Shown: positions 7,754 through 16,918 of the stretch, piece after piece
How positions within the stretch are numbered: position 1 is the first letter of the stretch
Layout of the letters: the number at the start of each line of letters is the position of its first letter
Assembly: GCA_049890275.1 (NCBI GenBank)
Contig: JBMHBT010000003.1
Location: 1-53,377 of the forward strand
Direction: 5' to 3'
Origin: UBA7374 sp049890275
GTDB taxonomy: Bacteria > Verrucomicrobiota > Verrucomicrobiia > Opitutales > Coraliomargaritaceae
DNA length: 53,377 nt
Position numbers and translations under genes: made by a program
Notes under the pieces: model-generated
The model's input: only the letters and a program-made list of their open reading frames with translations
Databases searched by the model: none
What the model was told of the DNA's origin: nothing

Positions 7754-7802
7754 GCCCTCAGGCAGGACAGAACACTCTCTACTCACACCGGACTATAGAG
7801 CA

Positions 7803-10553
7803 CTATAAACTTTCCAGGATGCGCTGTGTCTCGTCTCGTTTCTGTTTGGTCTCCGCTAGCTGCTTGCGGGCTCCATCAACTACGTGAGCAGGAGCGCCAT
7901 CAACAAACTTCGGGTTCTTCAGCTTGGCTTCACCTGCCGCTACAAGTTTATCCAGCTTAGCGAACTCCTTATTCAGCCGGGCTTTTTCTGCCTCCACATC
8001 AATACTACTACTCAGATCCAGATAGATCGAACCTAGCGGAGTGACCGCAGCCGGTAAACCGTCTGTTCTATGCTCGTCAGCATAATCCAAACGACCCAAT
8101 CCTGCTAGTGTGCAAATAAGTTCTGCATTGGCTGAAATGCTTTTCATCGAGTCTCCTTCAGCACTGTAAAAGAGGACAACATCCCGCTTGCTGGCCAGAT
8201 TGTACTTCGCCTTTAGCGCGCGCGACTGAGAGATCAATTCATTTAGGTGGGCAACAGCTTGCGCTGCCCCGGCATCAACAGAAATCCACCCAGCCAGATC
8301 AACTGCACTTGGAATACGTGTGTTCTGAATAAAAGGTGTTTCTGCCGCATAACCCAACTCTTCCCAAAGGGAATCTGTGATGTGAGGAATAACCGGATGG
8401 GCCAGTAGTAATACCTGACGTAAAATGAAGTCCTGTAAAGCCAGGCAATTGTCCCGTATCGCCGGCTCACCCTTCAGCTTACCCTTCGAGGCTTCCACAT
8501 ACCAATCACAGAAATCACTCCAAAAGAAACTGTAAATATGATGCGTCAACGGAGCTAATTCATAGCCGGTAAAACATTTTTCTACATCGGAAGTGACCTG
8601 CTCCAAACGAGCCAATATCCAATGATCATAATCGTCGAGCCGACTGGGGTCGATCCGCTTTTGAATCACTTCCAAATTCGAATTATCTGCCATCGGGCCC
8701 GACATCTGTCGGAAACGAACTGCATTCCAAAGCTTATTACAGAAATTACGCCCGATCTGAATGCGGTCTTCTGAAAACAGAATATCCGAGCCGGTCGGCG
8801 CAATGTTACAAATACCAAAGCGTAAGCCATCCGCCCCGAACTTTTCGATCAAATCCAATGGGTCCGGCGAATTGCCCAGTGATTTTGACATTTTCCGTCC
8901 CTTTTCATCCCGAATCAAACCATGGATATAAATATCCTTGAAGGGAATCCGACGGGCGATCTCCTCGTCTGATAGTTCCTTGCGATCCTCTCCGTACAAC
9001 TCCAGACCGGCCATGATCATCCGGGCCACCCAAAAGAAGATAATATCGAAGCCGGTCACTAAAGTAGAAGTCGGGTACCAATAATCCAACTCCTCTTGTT
9101 CTCTCTCGTTCGGATTTGGCCAGCCAAGATTTGCCATCGGCCAGAGATAAGACGAGGCCCAGGTATCCAGCACATCGGCTTCCTGCTCCCAGTTTTCCGG
9201 ATCCGAGGGGCCCTCGACTGAAACATGGACTTGCTCCGGGTTCTTAAAATCAAGATCCGCTCGGTCAATCCCCTTGCGGTACCATACAGGAATACGGTGC
9301 CCCCACCAAAGCTGGCGACTGATACACCAGTCCTGTATGCCATTGAGCCAGTGCAAGTAGGTCTTCTTCCAACGATCCGGGTGAAAGCGGATAATCCCGG
9401 ATTCAACCGCACGCTTGGCTTCTTCCACTTTCGGATATTTTAAAAACCACTGCTCGGATAACCGTGGTTCAATTGGCACATCACCACGTTCGGAAAATCC
9501 AACCGTATTTTCATAAGGCTCACGCTCGATCAGCAATCCCATGCGCTCCAGCTTATCCGCTGCCTTTTTGCGGGCCTCAAAACGATCCATCCCGGCAAAG
9601 TCCTCCCCAGCCGACTCGTTCAGTCGTCCATCATGATCAATCACCTCAATGATCGAGAGATCATGACGCTGCCCAATCTCAAAGTCATTCTTATCATGCG
9701 CCGGAGTCACCTTCAAACAACCGGTTCCAAATTCACGATCGACATAGGCATCCCCGATAATCGGAATCTCCGCTTTCGGGAACGGTCGCCACACTGTCTT
9801 TCCGATCAAATGTTGATAACGTTCATCTTCGGGATGAACAGCCACTGCCGTATCGCCCATAAGGGTTTCCGGTCGAGTTGTGGAAATTTCCAAATGAGTC
9901 CGCTCACCATCCGCTTCCACCAACTCATAGCGCATCTTGTAAAAGAAACCATTTTGAGGCTTCATATTGACCTCTTCATCCGAAATCGCCGTGTGCGTAG
10001 CTGGGCACCAATTCACCATTCGCTGTCCACGATAAATATATCCACGCTGGTACAGATCCACAAAAGCCTTCAAAACCGCTTTTGAGTAATCATCATCCAG
10101 CGTAAAACTCGTACGCTCCCAGTCACAGGAAGCACCCAATTTCTGCAATTGCTTTAGAATGACACCACCCGAGGCCTCTCGAAACTCCCATACCTTCTTC
10201 AGGAAACCCTCTCGTCCGAGATCGTACTTACTTTCTCCCGTCGCTTCCCTCACTTGCTTCTCTACCTTCGTTTGCGTAGCAATACCTGCGTGATCTGTTC
10301 CCGGCTGCCATAGTACTGCCTTGCCTTCCAGTCGGGCACGGCGGACAAAAATATCCTGCAAAGTATTGTCCAAAACATGGCCCATATGCAGCATGCCCGT
10401 CACATTGGGAGGCGGAATCATAATACAGTACGGCTCCTTTGAGGCATCCACACGAGCGCGGAAGCAACCGGACTCCAACCACTTGTCATACCAGAGTGGC
10501 TCCACTTCTGCAGGATTATAGGCTTTTGCTATTTCAGACATATTAAAAGGCAA
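7803..10553 (-). CDS. valS: Valine-tRNA ligase
   Basis: A 916-residue class I aminoacyl-tRNA synthetase that charges tRNA-Val in the cytoplasm. The HIGH-type motif is HMGH at residues 56-59 after PPPNVTG, and the KMSKS motif is at 554-558 in GRKMSKSLGNSPDP. Between them lies the editing (CP1) domain with TTRPETLMGDTAVAVHPED, which removes mischarged threonine. The C-terminal 65 residues form the ValS coiled coil (DVEAEKARLNKEFAKL and onward). Length is normal for bacterial ValS. Translation may begin at the first Met or at Met5, which is closer to conserved sequence. It is convergent with the FecR gene and divergent from the next SDR. Confidence 0.97.
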   Translation of the reverse strand: MPFNMSEIAKAYNPAEVEPLWYDKWLESGCFRARVDASKEPYCIMIPPPNVTGMLHMGHVLDNTLQDIFVRRARLEGKAVLWQPGTDHAGIATQTKVEKQVREATGESKYDLGREGFLKKVWEFREASGGVILKQLQKLGASCDWERTSFTLDDDYSKAVLKAFVDLYQRGYIYRGQRMVNWCPATHTAISDEEVNMKPQNGFFYKMRYELVEADGERTHLEISTTRPETLMGDTAVAVHPEDERYQHLIGKTVWRPFPKAEIPIIGDAYVDREFGTGCLKVTPAHDKNDFEIGQRHDLSIIEVIDHDGRLNESAGEDFAGMDRFEARKKAADKLERMGLLIEREPYENTVGFSERGDVPIEPRLSEQWFLKYPKVEEAKRAVESGIIRFHPDRWKKTYLHWLNGIQDWCISRQLWWGHRIPVWYRKGIDRADLDFKNPEQVHVSVEGPSDPENWEQEADVLDTWASSYLWPMANLGWPNPNEREQEELDYWYPTSTLVTGFDIIFFWVARMIMAGLELYGEDRKELSDEEIARRIPFKDIYIHGLIRDEKGRKMSKSLGNSPDPLDLIEKFGADGLRFGICNIAPTGSDILFSEDRIQIGRNFCNKLWNAVRFRQMSGPMADNSNLEVIQKRIDPSRLDDYDHWILARLEQVTSDVEKCFTGYELAPLTHHIYSFFWSDFCDWYVEASKGKLKGEPAIRDNCLALQDFILRQVLLLAHPVIPHITDSLWEELGYAAETPFIQNTRIPSAVDLAGWISVDAGAAQAVAHLNELISQSRALKAKYNLASKRDVVLFYSAEGDSMKSISANAELICTLAGLGRLDYADEHRTDGLPAAVTPLGSIYLDLSSSIDVEAEKARLNKEFAKLDKLVAAGEAKLKNPKFVDGAPAHVVDGARKQLAETKQKRDETQRILESL

Positions 10554-10611
10554 TGAAGCTGTCCTACGGTGCCTCTACCTGAGCTTCTTTCAAGCCCAAT
10601 GTCAGACTGTA

Positions 10612-11406
10612 ATGAGTCACTCGCATTTGCGTTCAATTCCTATGCAACCATTAGACTCAAAAAAATCGATTGTCATCGGCGGTATCAGTGGCGGTATTGG
10701 ATCCGCACTGGCCACGTCTCTCTATAAACAAGGCCATCAGTTGACCGGCTACGCGCGCTCCGCGGAAAAACTGCAGTCTCTCAAAACTGCCCTGCCGGAG
10801 ATACAAACGAAAGTGATCGACGCTACCGATCCCGAACAAGTCGACCACTTCATGACCGAGGTCACCCAAAACGACGAAACAATTGATGCCTATGTTCACG
10901 CCATCGGATCCATCCTCATCAAGCCTGCCCACTTAACCTCTCCAGAGAACTGGGCAAACACCCTGCAAACCAACCTATCCAGCGCGTTCTATGCCCTCTC
11001 TGCAGTCGTCAAGCACATGCAAAAGCAAGCCAACGGAGGATCCTGTCTGTTCTTCAGTACAGCAGCTGCACAAACCGGTATAGCCAACCATGAAGCCATT
11101 GCCGCAGCTAAAGGCGGTATTGAAGCCATGGTCCGCTCCGCCGCAGCGACCTATGCACCTCGAGGTATCCGAATTAACGCCATCGCCCCCAGCCTGACCG
11201 ATACACCCCTCGCCAAACCCATCATTTCCAGTGAAAAAGCACTCGAAATCTCCAAAAAAATGCACCCGCTCGGCGATATTGCACACGCCGGCGATGTCGC
11301 CAGCCTAGCCCGTTGGCTACTCAGCGAAGAAGCCCGATTTGTTACCGGACAGGTATTTGTTGTTGATGGGGGCTTGTCTACCATCGTGCCGAAGCCTAGA
11401 GCCTAA
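10612..11406 (+). CDS. Short-chain dehydrogenase/reductase-like protein lacking the catalytic tyrosine
   Basis: A 264-residue (or 254 from the internal ATG at 10642) classical SDR fold. The cofactor motif GGISGGIGSA is present, as are YVHAIGSI in place of NNAG, and INAIAPSLTDTPLA and the C-terminal TGQVFVVDGG. At the active site the Lys is present (NHEAIAAAK, Lys167) but the position four residues before it, normally Tyr, is Ile163; the upstream Ser/Thr (FFSTAAA) is kept. A His-Glu pair next to the site may compensate or the protein may not be a standard oxidoreductase. The following chalcone-isomerase-like gene starts three bases after its stop, so they probably form an operon. Confidence 0.85.
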   Translation: MSHSHLRSIPMQPLDSKKSIVIGGISGGIGSALATSLYKQGHQLTGYARSAEKLQSLKTALPEIQTKVIDATDPEQVDHFMTEVTQNDETIDAYVHAIGSILIKPAHLTSPENWANTLQTNLSSAFYALSAVVKHMQKQANGGSCLFFSTAAAQTGIANHEAIAAAKGGIEAMVRSAAATYAPRGIRINAIAPSLTDTPLAKPIISSEKALEISKKMHPLGDIAHAGDVASLARWLLSEEARFVTGQVFVVDGGLSTIVPKPRA

Positions 11407-11409
11407 GGA

Positions 11410-11943
11410 ATGTATTTCCTGAGACTTCTCCTTGGACTCGCCTTTTTTGCCACATCCCTCCATGCGGGCACCTCGACCACACCAGAACCGAAACGAAAAG
11501 TCGAAGTAGTCGGCCAATACAAGTACCTGCATCACGGAATCTTTAAAGTCTACGAAGCGACCGTACTTGCCCCACTGGGCGTCGAGGCGATCCATATCAT
11601 TTCTGCGGATCGACCTTTTGAACTGCGCTTTCACTACCTTCGGAACATCAAAAAACAAACGATCCTGCAATCCGCCAATCGGATGCTGGAGAAAAACTTG
11701 GATGTCGCTCAACTCCAAGCAATCAGCCGGCAAATTAGTGAACTCCACGAAATCTACACCGATGTAAAGAAAGGAGACCGGGCTATCCTGCGCTATCATC
11801 CACAAACAGGTACAACTTTTTATTTCAATGAACAACCCCGGCTCACCTTGCCCGGCAAAGACTTCGCAAAATACTACTTCAGTATCTGGTTCGGGCGAAT
11901 GCCCGTTTCAGAGAATATGCGGGAAGCTCTCCTCGGGCGATAA
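11410..11943 (+). CDS. Chalcone-isomerase-like periplasmic protein
   Basis: A 177-residue protein with a signal peptide (MYFLRLLLGLAFFATSLHA). The mature part begins with VGQYKYLHHGIFKVYEATVLAP and continues with FELRFHYLRNIKKQTILQSAN, then ends PGKDFAKYYFSIWFGRMPVSENMREALLG. This matches the bacterial chalcone-isomerase-like family, whose members are exported proteins of unknown activity and often sit beside lipid or SDR genes. It follows the SDR by three bases. No chalcone chemistry should be assumed. Confidence 0.8.
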   Translation: MYFLRLLLGLAFFATSLHAGTSTTPEPKRKVEVVGQYKYLHHGIFKVYEATVLAPLGVEAIHIISADRPFELRFHYLRNIKKQTILQSANRMLEKNLDVAQLQAISRQISELHEIYTDVKKGDRAILRYHPQTGTTFYFNEQPRLTLPGKDFAKYYFSIWFGRMPVSENMREALLGR

Positions 11944-12035
11944 AACCCACACAGAGCAAAACAAGTCGACCGTTGGTAAACACCGCAATTTACTTGTCAT
12001 CGGCATCAATTAAGGAAACTAATGACAGGATAGGT

Positions 12036-13142
12036 ATGGCCAAAACTCAGAAAAAACCCGCCAACACAGGAACGTCCAAGGTATCGGCTGCAACCGATTT
12101 TGCCGCTGCGCCGATCAACGCTACGCTCTCAACCGAGCAGAAGCTTGACCTCTACCGCACCATCGTCGGGATTCGGCGATTTGAGGAGCGGTCACTTCAA
12201 GCCTACAATCAGGGCAAGATCGGAGGATTCCTTCACCTCTATATCGGGCAGGAAGCAGTGGCATGTGGAATCACTTCCCTTATGGAACAAGATGACCATA
12301 TCATCACTGCCTACCGCGACCACGGGCACGCCCTCGCCGTCGGAATGTCGATGAATGAATGTATGGCCGAAATGTTCGGAAAACACACTGGTTGCTCCAA
12401 GGGCAAAGGTGGATCCATGCACTTCTTTGCCCCGGACAAAAACTACTGGGGCGGTCACGGCATCGTCGCTGGCCAGACGCCTCTCGGTGCAGGCCTCGCT
12501 TTCGCTTTAAAATACAAAGGCCTCCGCGGTTGCTGCGTCTGCTTCCTCGGAGACGGCGCCGTCAATCAAGGAGCCTTCATGGAGACCCTCAATCTTGTCT
12601 CTCTCTGGGATATCCCCGTCGTCTTCGTCATTGAAAACAACGGTTACTCCATGGGCACCAGCCTAGAGCGTTCCTCTGCCGAAAAAGAACTAGCCAGTCG
12701 CGCAGAAGGCTTTGGCATTGAATGGGAATCCTGCGACGGGCACGACGTCTTTGAAGTCCGCGAAGTCGCTGACCGCGCGATGACCCGCGCCCGCGACACC
12801 CACAAACCCTTCCTCCTCGAAATTCGTACCTACCGCTACCGTGGACATTCCGTGGCCGACGCCAACCACGAGAAATACCGGACAAAGGAAGAAATCGAAG
12901 AATATAAGAAGAACAAAGACCCCATCAACGTCCTCAAGACACAACTTTTGGCCGATGGTACCCTCACCGAGGATCTAGCAAAGCAAATCAGTAATGAGAA
13001 AAAAGCAGAAGCCGATGCATCGGCTAAATTTGCTGAAGACAGCCCAGTAGCCCCACGCAGCGAAATTCAGACCGACGTTTATTGGGAAGTCGATAACGAC
13101 GCGGAAGGTCGCCTCAAGGGTAGCTATTTCTTCAACGACTAA
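12036..13142 (+). CDS. pdhA: Pyruvate dehydrogenase E1 component, alpha subunit
   Basis: I choose the ATG at 12036, preceded by AGGA at a fair distance; an upstream TTG at 11973 adds 21 residues with no family similarity. The 368-residue protein is the alpha half of a two-subunit thiamine-diphosphate E1, decarboxylating pyruvate to feed acetyl-CoA. Marks: RRFEERSLQAYNQGKIGGFLH, the GDGAVNQGAF...ENN thiamine motif, the phosphorylation-loop-like YRGHSVAD, and GGHGIVAGQTPLGAG. E1beta and E2 follow at once on the same strand. No E3 (lipoamide dehydrogenase) is in the window. Confidence 0.95.
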   Translation: MAKTQKKPANTGTSKVSAATDFAAAPINATLSTEQKLDLYRTIVGIRRFEERSLQAYNQGKIGGFLHLYIGQEAVACGITSLMEQDDHIITAYRDHGHALAVGMSMNECMAEMFGKHTGCSKGKGGSMHFFAPDKNYWGGHGIVAGQTPLGAGLAFALKYKGLRGCCVCFLGDGAVNQGAFMETLNLVSLWDIPVVFVIENNGYSMGTSLERSSAEKELASRAEGFGIEWESCDGHDVFEVREVADRAMTRARDTHKPFLLEIRTYRYRGHSVADANHEKYRTKEEIEEYKKNKDPINVLKTQLLADGTLTEDLAKQISNEKKAEADASAKFAEDSPVAPRSEIQTDVYWEVDNDAEGRLKGSYFFND

Positions 13143-13168
13143 ACACTCGAAACCGAACACATTTTACA

Positions 13169-14146
13169 ATGCCACGCATCACCTACCGCGAAGCGATCAA
13201 GCAAGCACTCTCCGAAGAAATCGAGCGCGACGAAAATGTCTGCATCATGGGCGAGGAAGTCGCCCAGTACAACGGTGCCTACAAAGTCACCGAAGGCATG
13301 TGGGACAAATACGGAGACAAGCGCATCATCGACACACCCATCTCCGAAGCTGCCTTCTCCGGACTCGCCATCGGCGCCTCTGCCCTCGGCATTCGCCCGG
13401 TCGTCGAGATGATGTTTATGTCCTTCAGCTACGTCGCATTTGACCAGCTCTTTAACAACGCATCCTTTTGCAGGTACATGTCCGGCGGCCTCATGAATGT
13501 ACCCATCGTTGTACGCGGTCCAGCCAATGGCGGAACCAACGTTGGCGCCACCCATTCCCATACCCCGGAAAACCTCGTCGCCAACCATCCAGGCCTAAAA
13601 GTCGTCTGTCCCTCCAACGCCTACGACGCCAAGGGCCTGATGAAAGCTGCCATTCGAGACAATGACCCCGTCTTCGTCATGGAGAACACGCTTCTCTACG
13701 GTCAAGAATGGGAAGTCCCCGAAGAAGAGTACATTGTTGAACTAGGCGTTGCCAACATCCTCAAAGAAGGCACAGACATGACGATCGTCTCTCATGGCCG
13801 CTGCGCCATGATCGCCTTGGAAGCGGCTAAACAACTGGAAGAACAGCATGGCATTTCAGCAGAGCTAGTCGATCTTCGCTCCATCCGCCCGCTCGATGAG
13901 GAAACCATCCTCGAATCCGTCAAAAAGACCGGAAGAGCCCTCCTCGTCGAAGAAAACAAACCCTACTGCGGCGTCGATGCACAAATTTCACACCTAATTC
14001 AGTACAAAGCATTCGATTATCTCGACGCCCCCGTACACCGCGTCTCCGCCATCGATGCCCCCCAAATTTATGCTAAGCCACTCGAAGACTGGCAAATTCC
14101 CAACGAAGAACGCATCATAGAGAAAGCGCTTCAATTGATGGCTTAA
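13169..14146 (+). CDS. pdhB: Pyruvate dehydrogenase E1 component, beta subunit
   Basis: A 325-residue protein, the second half of the E1 heterotetramer. It shows EAIKQALSEEIERDENVCIMGEEVAQYNGAYKVTEG-type N-terminal sequence, DTPISEAAFSGLAIGASALG, EMMFMSFSYVAFDQLFNNA, and the C-terminal transketolase domain with DLRSIRPLDEETI and VEENKPYCG. It lies 26 bases after pdhA and 39 bases before the E2 gene, so the three form an operon. Length is normal for the family. Confidence 0.96.
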   Translation: MPRITYREAIKQALSEEIERDENVCIMGEEVAQYNGAYKVTEGMWDKYGDKRIIDTPISEAAFSGLAIGASALGIRPVVEMMFMSFSYVAFDQLFNNASFCRYMSGGLMNVPIVVRGPANGGTNVGATHSHTPENLVANHPGLKVVCPSNAYDAKGLMKAAIRDNDPVFVMENTLLYGQEWEVPEEEYIVELGVANILKEGTDMTIVSHGRCAMIALEAAKQLEEQHGISAELVDLRSIRPLDEETILESVKKTGRALLVEENKPYCGVDAQISHLIQYKAFDYLDAPVHRVSAIDAPQIYAKPLEDWQIPNEERIIEKALQLMA

Positions 14147-14185
14147 ACAAACACTTTTTTGCAACCCACCCAATAGATATCTGAA

Positions 14186-15445
14186 ATGGCTACACTCATC
14201 GACATGCCCAAACTCAGCGATACCATGACTGTTGGTACCCTGGTTAAATGGTTGAAAAACGAGGGCGACCCCGTCTCCAACGGCGATATGGTTGCCGAAG
14301 TTGAGACCGACAAGGCCACCATGGAAGTCGAATGCTTTGAAGAAGGCATCCTCCTCAAACAATACTGTAGCGCAGGAGACGAAATACCTGTCGGAGGAGC
14401 CATTGCTGCTATTGGCGAAGCCGGTGAAGACGCACCGGAAGTCGACACCCCGGCTCCAGTGGCAACAGAAGAAGCGGCTCCTGCACAAACAGAAGCACAA
14501 CCCGCTGCCGCCACCCCAGCATCGACTCCGGCACCAACTCCAGCCCCTGCGGCGGTGGCTGCCCCTGCGGTGGTAAGCGGACCGATCAAAGCCTCTCCCT
14601 TAGCCAAGAAAATTGCCGCAGAAAAAGGCATCGACCTAGCAACCATCCAAGGCAGTGGCCCCGGAGGGCGAATCGTTAAGGCAGATGTACTGAACGCTGG
14701 AAATGCCCCCGCGGCATCCAGACCAGCAGCGCCGGCTATGGAAGCCCTTTCGCTTCCCGTTTCCAACATGCGCAAGAGTATCGCCCGAGCGCTCGTAGGC
14801 TCCAAAACACAAGCACCGCACTTCTATCTTCAAATGGAAGTCGATGGGGCGCCACTGGCCGCTTTCCGTAAAGCACTCAACGCAAAGTACGCTGACCTCC
14901 CTAAAGAACAAGGCGGCATCAAGTTCTCTGTCAACGACCTCACCCTCAAAGCTGCTGCCGAGGCCGTCCGTAGAGTACCCGCCATCAATCGCTCTTGGGA
15001 AGGCGAAACCATCCAGCAACATGCCAACGTACACCTTGCCTTCGGAGTAGCCATCGATGACGGCCTGCTCACGCCCGTCATTCGCGCGGCTGAATCCAAA
15101 AACCTCCACCAAATCAGTACGGAAGCGAAAACTCTGATTAAAAAGGCCCGCGATAAAAAATTAGCGCCGGATGAAATGAGTGGCTCCACCCTCACTGTAA
15201 CCAATCTGGGTATGTTCGGCATCTCCGATTTCTACGGAATCATCAATCCAAATAATGCTGCCATCCTCAGCATCGGTGCCACGATCAAAAAACCCATCGT
15301 CAATGAGTTCGATCAGATCGTTATCGGACAGACGATGAAAGTTGGGCTCTCCGGTGACCACCGCACCATTGATGGCGCTGTCGGCGCTCAATACCTGCAG
15401 GCCCTCAAGGAGATCCTTGAAGCGCCCGCACTCATGCTCATTTAA
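14186..15445 (+). CDS. pdhC: Pyruvate dehydrogenase E2, dihydrolipoyl acetyltransferase
   Basis: A 419-residue E2. An N-terminal lipoyl domain carries the lipoylated Lys43 in ETDKATMEVE. A Pro/Ala/Thr-rich flexible linker spans about residues 85-130. The E3/E1-binding domain follows (SPLAKKIAAEKGIDL...GSGPGGRIVKADV), then the catalytic domain ending in the active-site DHRTIDGAVGAQYL. It moves the acetyl group from lipoamide to CoA. A single lipoyl domain is the rule for this size. Its E3 partner must be encoded elsewhere. Confidence 0.96.
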   Translation: MATLIDMPKLSDTMTVGTLVKWLKNEGDPVSNGDMVAEVETDKATMEVECFEEGILLKQYCSAGDEIPVGGAIAAIGEAGEDAPEVDTPAPVATEEAAPAQTEAQPAAATPASTPAPTPAPAAVAAPAVVSGPIKASPLAKKIAAEKGIDLATIQGSGPGGRIVKADVLNAGNAPAASRPAAPAMEALSLPVSNMRKSIARALVGSKTQAPHFYLQMEVDGAPLAAFRKALNAKYADLPKEQGGIKFSVNDLTLKAAAEAVRRVPAINRSWEGETIQQHANVHLAFGVAIDDGLLTPVIRAAESKNLHQISTEAKTLIKKARDKKLAPDEMSGSTLTVTNLGMFGISDFYGIINPNNAAILSIGATIKKPIVNEFDQIVIGQTMKVGLSGDHRTIDGAVGAQYLQALKEILEAPALMLI

Positions 15446-15499
15446 AAGAGCCGTCTCAAGAGCAGACACAGGTAAGTTTGGAACAGCCATCTACGATAG

Positions 15500-16228
15500 G
15501 TGTATGTGACCTATACGATAATAATCCCTGCCTACAATGAAGCGGATGAGCTACCGCATACCCTTGCCGCAGCGCGCTCTGCCATGCAGGCGCTCACACA
15601 GCCGGGAGAATTAATTGTAGTCGACAACAATTCAACTGACGAAACAGCCGAAGTTGCCCAGAGACATGGAGCCGATCAGGTTGTCTTTGAGCCCTACAAC
15701 CAAATCGCACGCGCTCGAAATGCCGGCTATGCAGCCAGCAGCGGACAATACCTTGTTTTTATCGATGCCGATACCCGCATCAGCCCTTCCCTCCTCGCCT
15801 GCTCCCTCGAAGCACTCCAGCAAGGCGACTGCGTAGGCGGCGGATCCATTGTACACTTCGAGGGCCCGATCAACGCCATCGGCCGCTTTGGCATCGGGCT
15901 CTGGGAAAAGATTTCCAAACTCACCCGAACCGCAGCCGGCAGCTATCTCTTTTGCCTGCGGGAAGCCTTTACCGCTACCGGAGGTTTTGATGAAAAACTT
16001 TACGCCAGCGAAGAAGTACGCCTATCCAACCGGCTCAAACGCTGGGCACGCAGTCGTCAAATGGACTTCAGAATACTCGAACACGCCCCCGCACTCACCT
16101 CCGCCCGCAAGCTCAGTTGGTACACCGGCCCACAGATGCTCGGCTGGATCTTCTTTATGATGCTCGTACCGGTGGCCGTCCGCTCACGCAGACTGTGTGG
16201 CTTCTGGTACAATCGCCCAAAAGCATAA
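15500..16228 (+). CDS. Family 2 glycosyltransferase
   Basis: A 242-residue GT2 protein. The start is a GTG at 15500 since no ATG lies in frame before the conserved block. It has TIIIPAYNEADELP, the nucleotide-binding VVDNNSTDETA, ARARNAGYAASSG and the DAD metal motif at residues 89-91. The later EEVRLSNRLKRW fits the acceptor-side motif. One hydrophobic segment near the C-terminus (LGWIFFMMLVPVAV) may touch the membrane. Small soluble GT2 enzymes of this type often act on lipids or polysaccharides; the substrate is unknown. It follows the PDH operon by 54 bases and may be co-transcribed. Confidence 0.87.
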   Translation: MYVTYTIIIPAYNEADELPHTLAAARSAMQALTQPGELIVVDNNSTDETAEVAQRHGADQVVFEPYNQIARARNAGYAASSGQYLVFIDADTRISPSLLACSLEALQQGDCVGGGSIVHFEGPINAIGRFGIGLWEKISKLTRTAAGSYLFCLREAFTATGGFDEKLYASEEVRLSNRLKRWARSRQMDFRILEHAPALTSARKLSWYTGPQMLGWIFFMMLVPVAVRSRRLCGFWYNRPKA

Positions 16229-16257
16229 ACAATACGGTCATCTGAAAGAGGGTTGTC

Positions 16258-16788
16258 CTAGTTGCAGCCGCAACCACCGCCTGCACCCTCTTCTGCGCTA
16301 CCGCCGCCACAGCAACCACTGCTCTCAGCGTGTACGTGGCCATGGTCTTTCTCCGTCTGTGTCGCCTCGCGCACATTTTGAATCGTCACAGAAAAGTTCA
16401 GGTGCTGACCAGCCAGCGGGTGATTCCCGTCAACCGTCACAGAATCACCTTCCACTTTTGTCACTCGTACCGAGACCGGACCCTGCTCCGTGCTCGCCTG
16501 AAACTGCATTCCCACGCTTAGTTCATGGACGCCTTCAAAGCGTTCGCGCGGGACCACTTGCTCCAGCTGTGGATTGACCTCACCATAGCCGTCCATTGGT
16601 GCCACCCGCACCTCAACTGCATCGCCCGTAGTCTTACCCTCCAGTTGAGATTCCAAACCGGGTATGATATTTTTGTGACCATGCAGGTAGACCAACGGTT
16701 GGCCCGGTTGCGACTGATCAATCACCTCTCCGGAATCATCCTTCAGAGTGTAATCCATGGAAACGACAGTATCTTCAGATATAAGCAT
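16258..16788 (-). CDS. SlyD-like FKBP peptidyl-prolyl isomerase with metal-binding tail
   Basis: A 176-residue protein. The FKBP domain (about 1-70 and 125-145) is split by an insert-in-flap domain in the SlyD manner: VSMDYTLKDDSGEVID, PLVYLHGHKNIIPGLE, then GDAVEVRVAPMDGYGEVN, and NHPLAGQHLNFSVTI. The tail is rich in His and Cys (DHGHVHAESSGCC, then GGGCGCN), which in SlyD binds nickel and zinc. It likely acts as a cytoplasmic chaperone/isomerase and metal store. It is convergent with the GT2 gene and divergent from glnD. Confidence 0.9.
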   Translation of the reverse strand: MLISEDTVVSMDYTLKDDSGEVIDQSQPGQPLVYLHGHKNIIPGLESQLEGKTTGDAVEVRVAPMDGYGEVNPQLEQVVPRERFEGVHELSVGMQFQASTEQGPVSVRVTKVEGDSVTVDGNHPLAGQHLNFSVTIQNVREATQTEKDHGHVHAESSGCCGGGSAEEGAGGGCGCN

Positions 16789-16895
16789 AACTCCAATCAG
16801 TTTGAAATTGAGGAAGTGTCAAACTCAGACGCTCCAAACCGACGAACAAGTACAAAACCCAAAGTCGCTTGACCCAAAGCCAAAAAAAAAGTTCT

Positions 16896-16911
16896 TACTA
16901 GAAACCTAGTA
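16896..16911. promoter_or_regulatory. Perfect 6-bp inverted repeat just before glnD
   Basis: TACTAG and CTAGTA flank AAAC at 16896-16911, seven bases before the glnD ATG. It lies where a ribosome site would be, and a -35-like TTGACC is about 20 bases upstream. It could be an operator or a small hairpin at the translation start. Short palindromes arise by chance, so confidence is low. Confidence 0.35.
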
Positions 16912-16918
16912 CTGACAT

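Noticed and set aside
12036..15445. An incomplete PDH operon as a sign of gene loss
   Set aside because: Many bacteria encode lipoamide dehydrogenase elsewhere because several complexes share it, so its absence here is ordinary.
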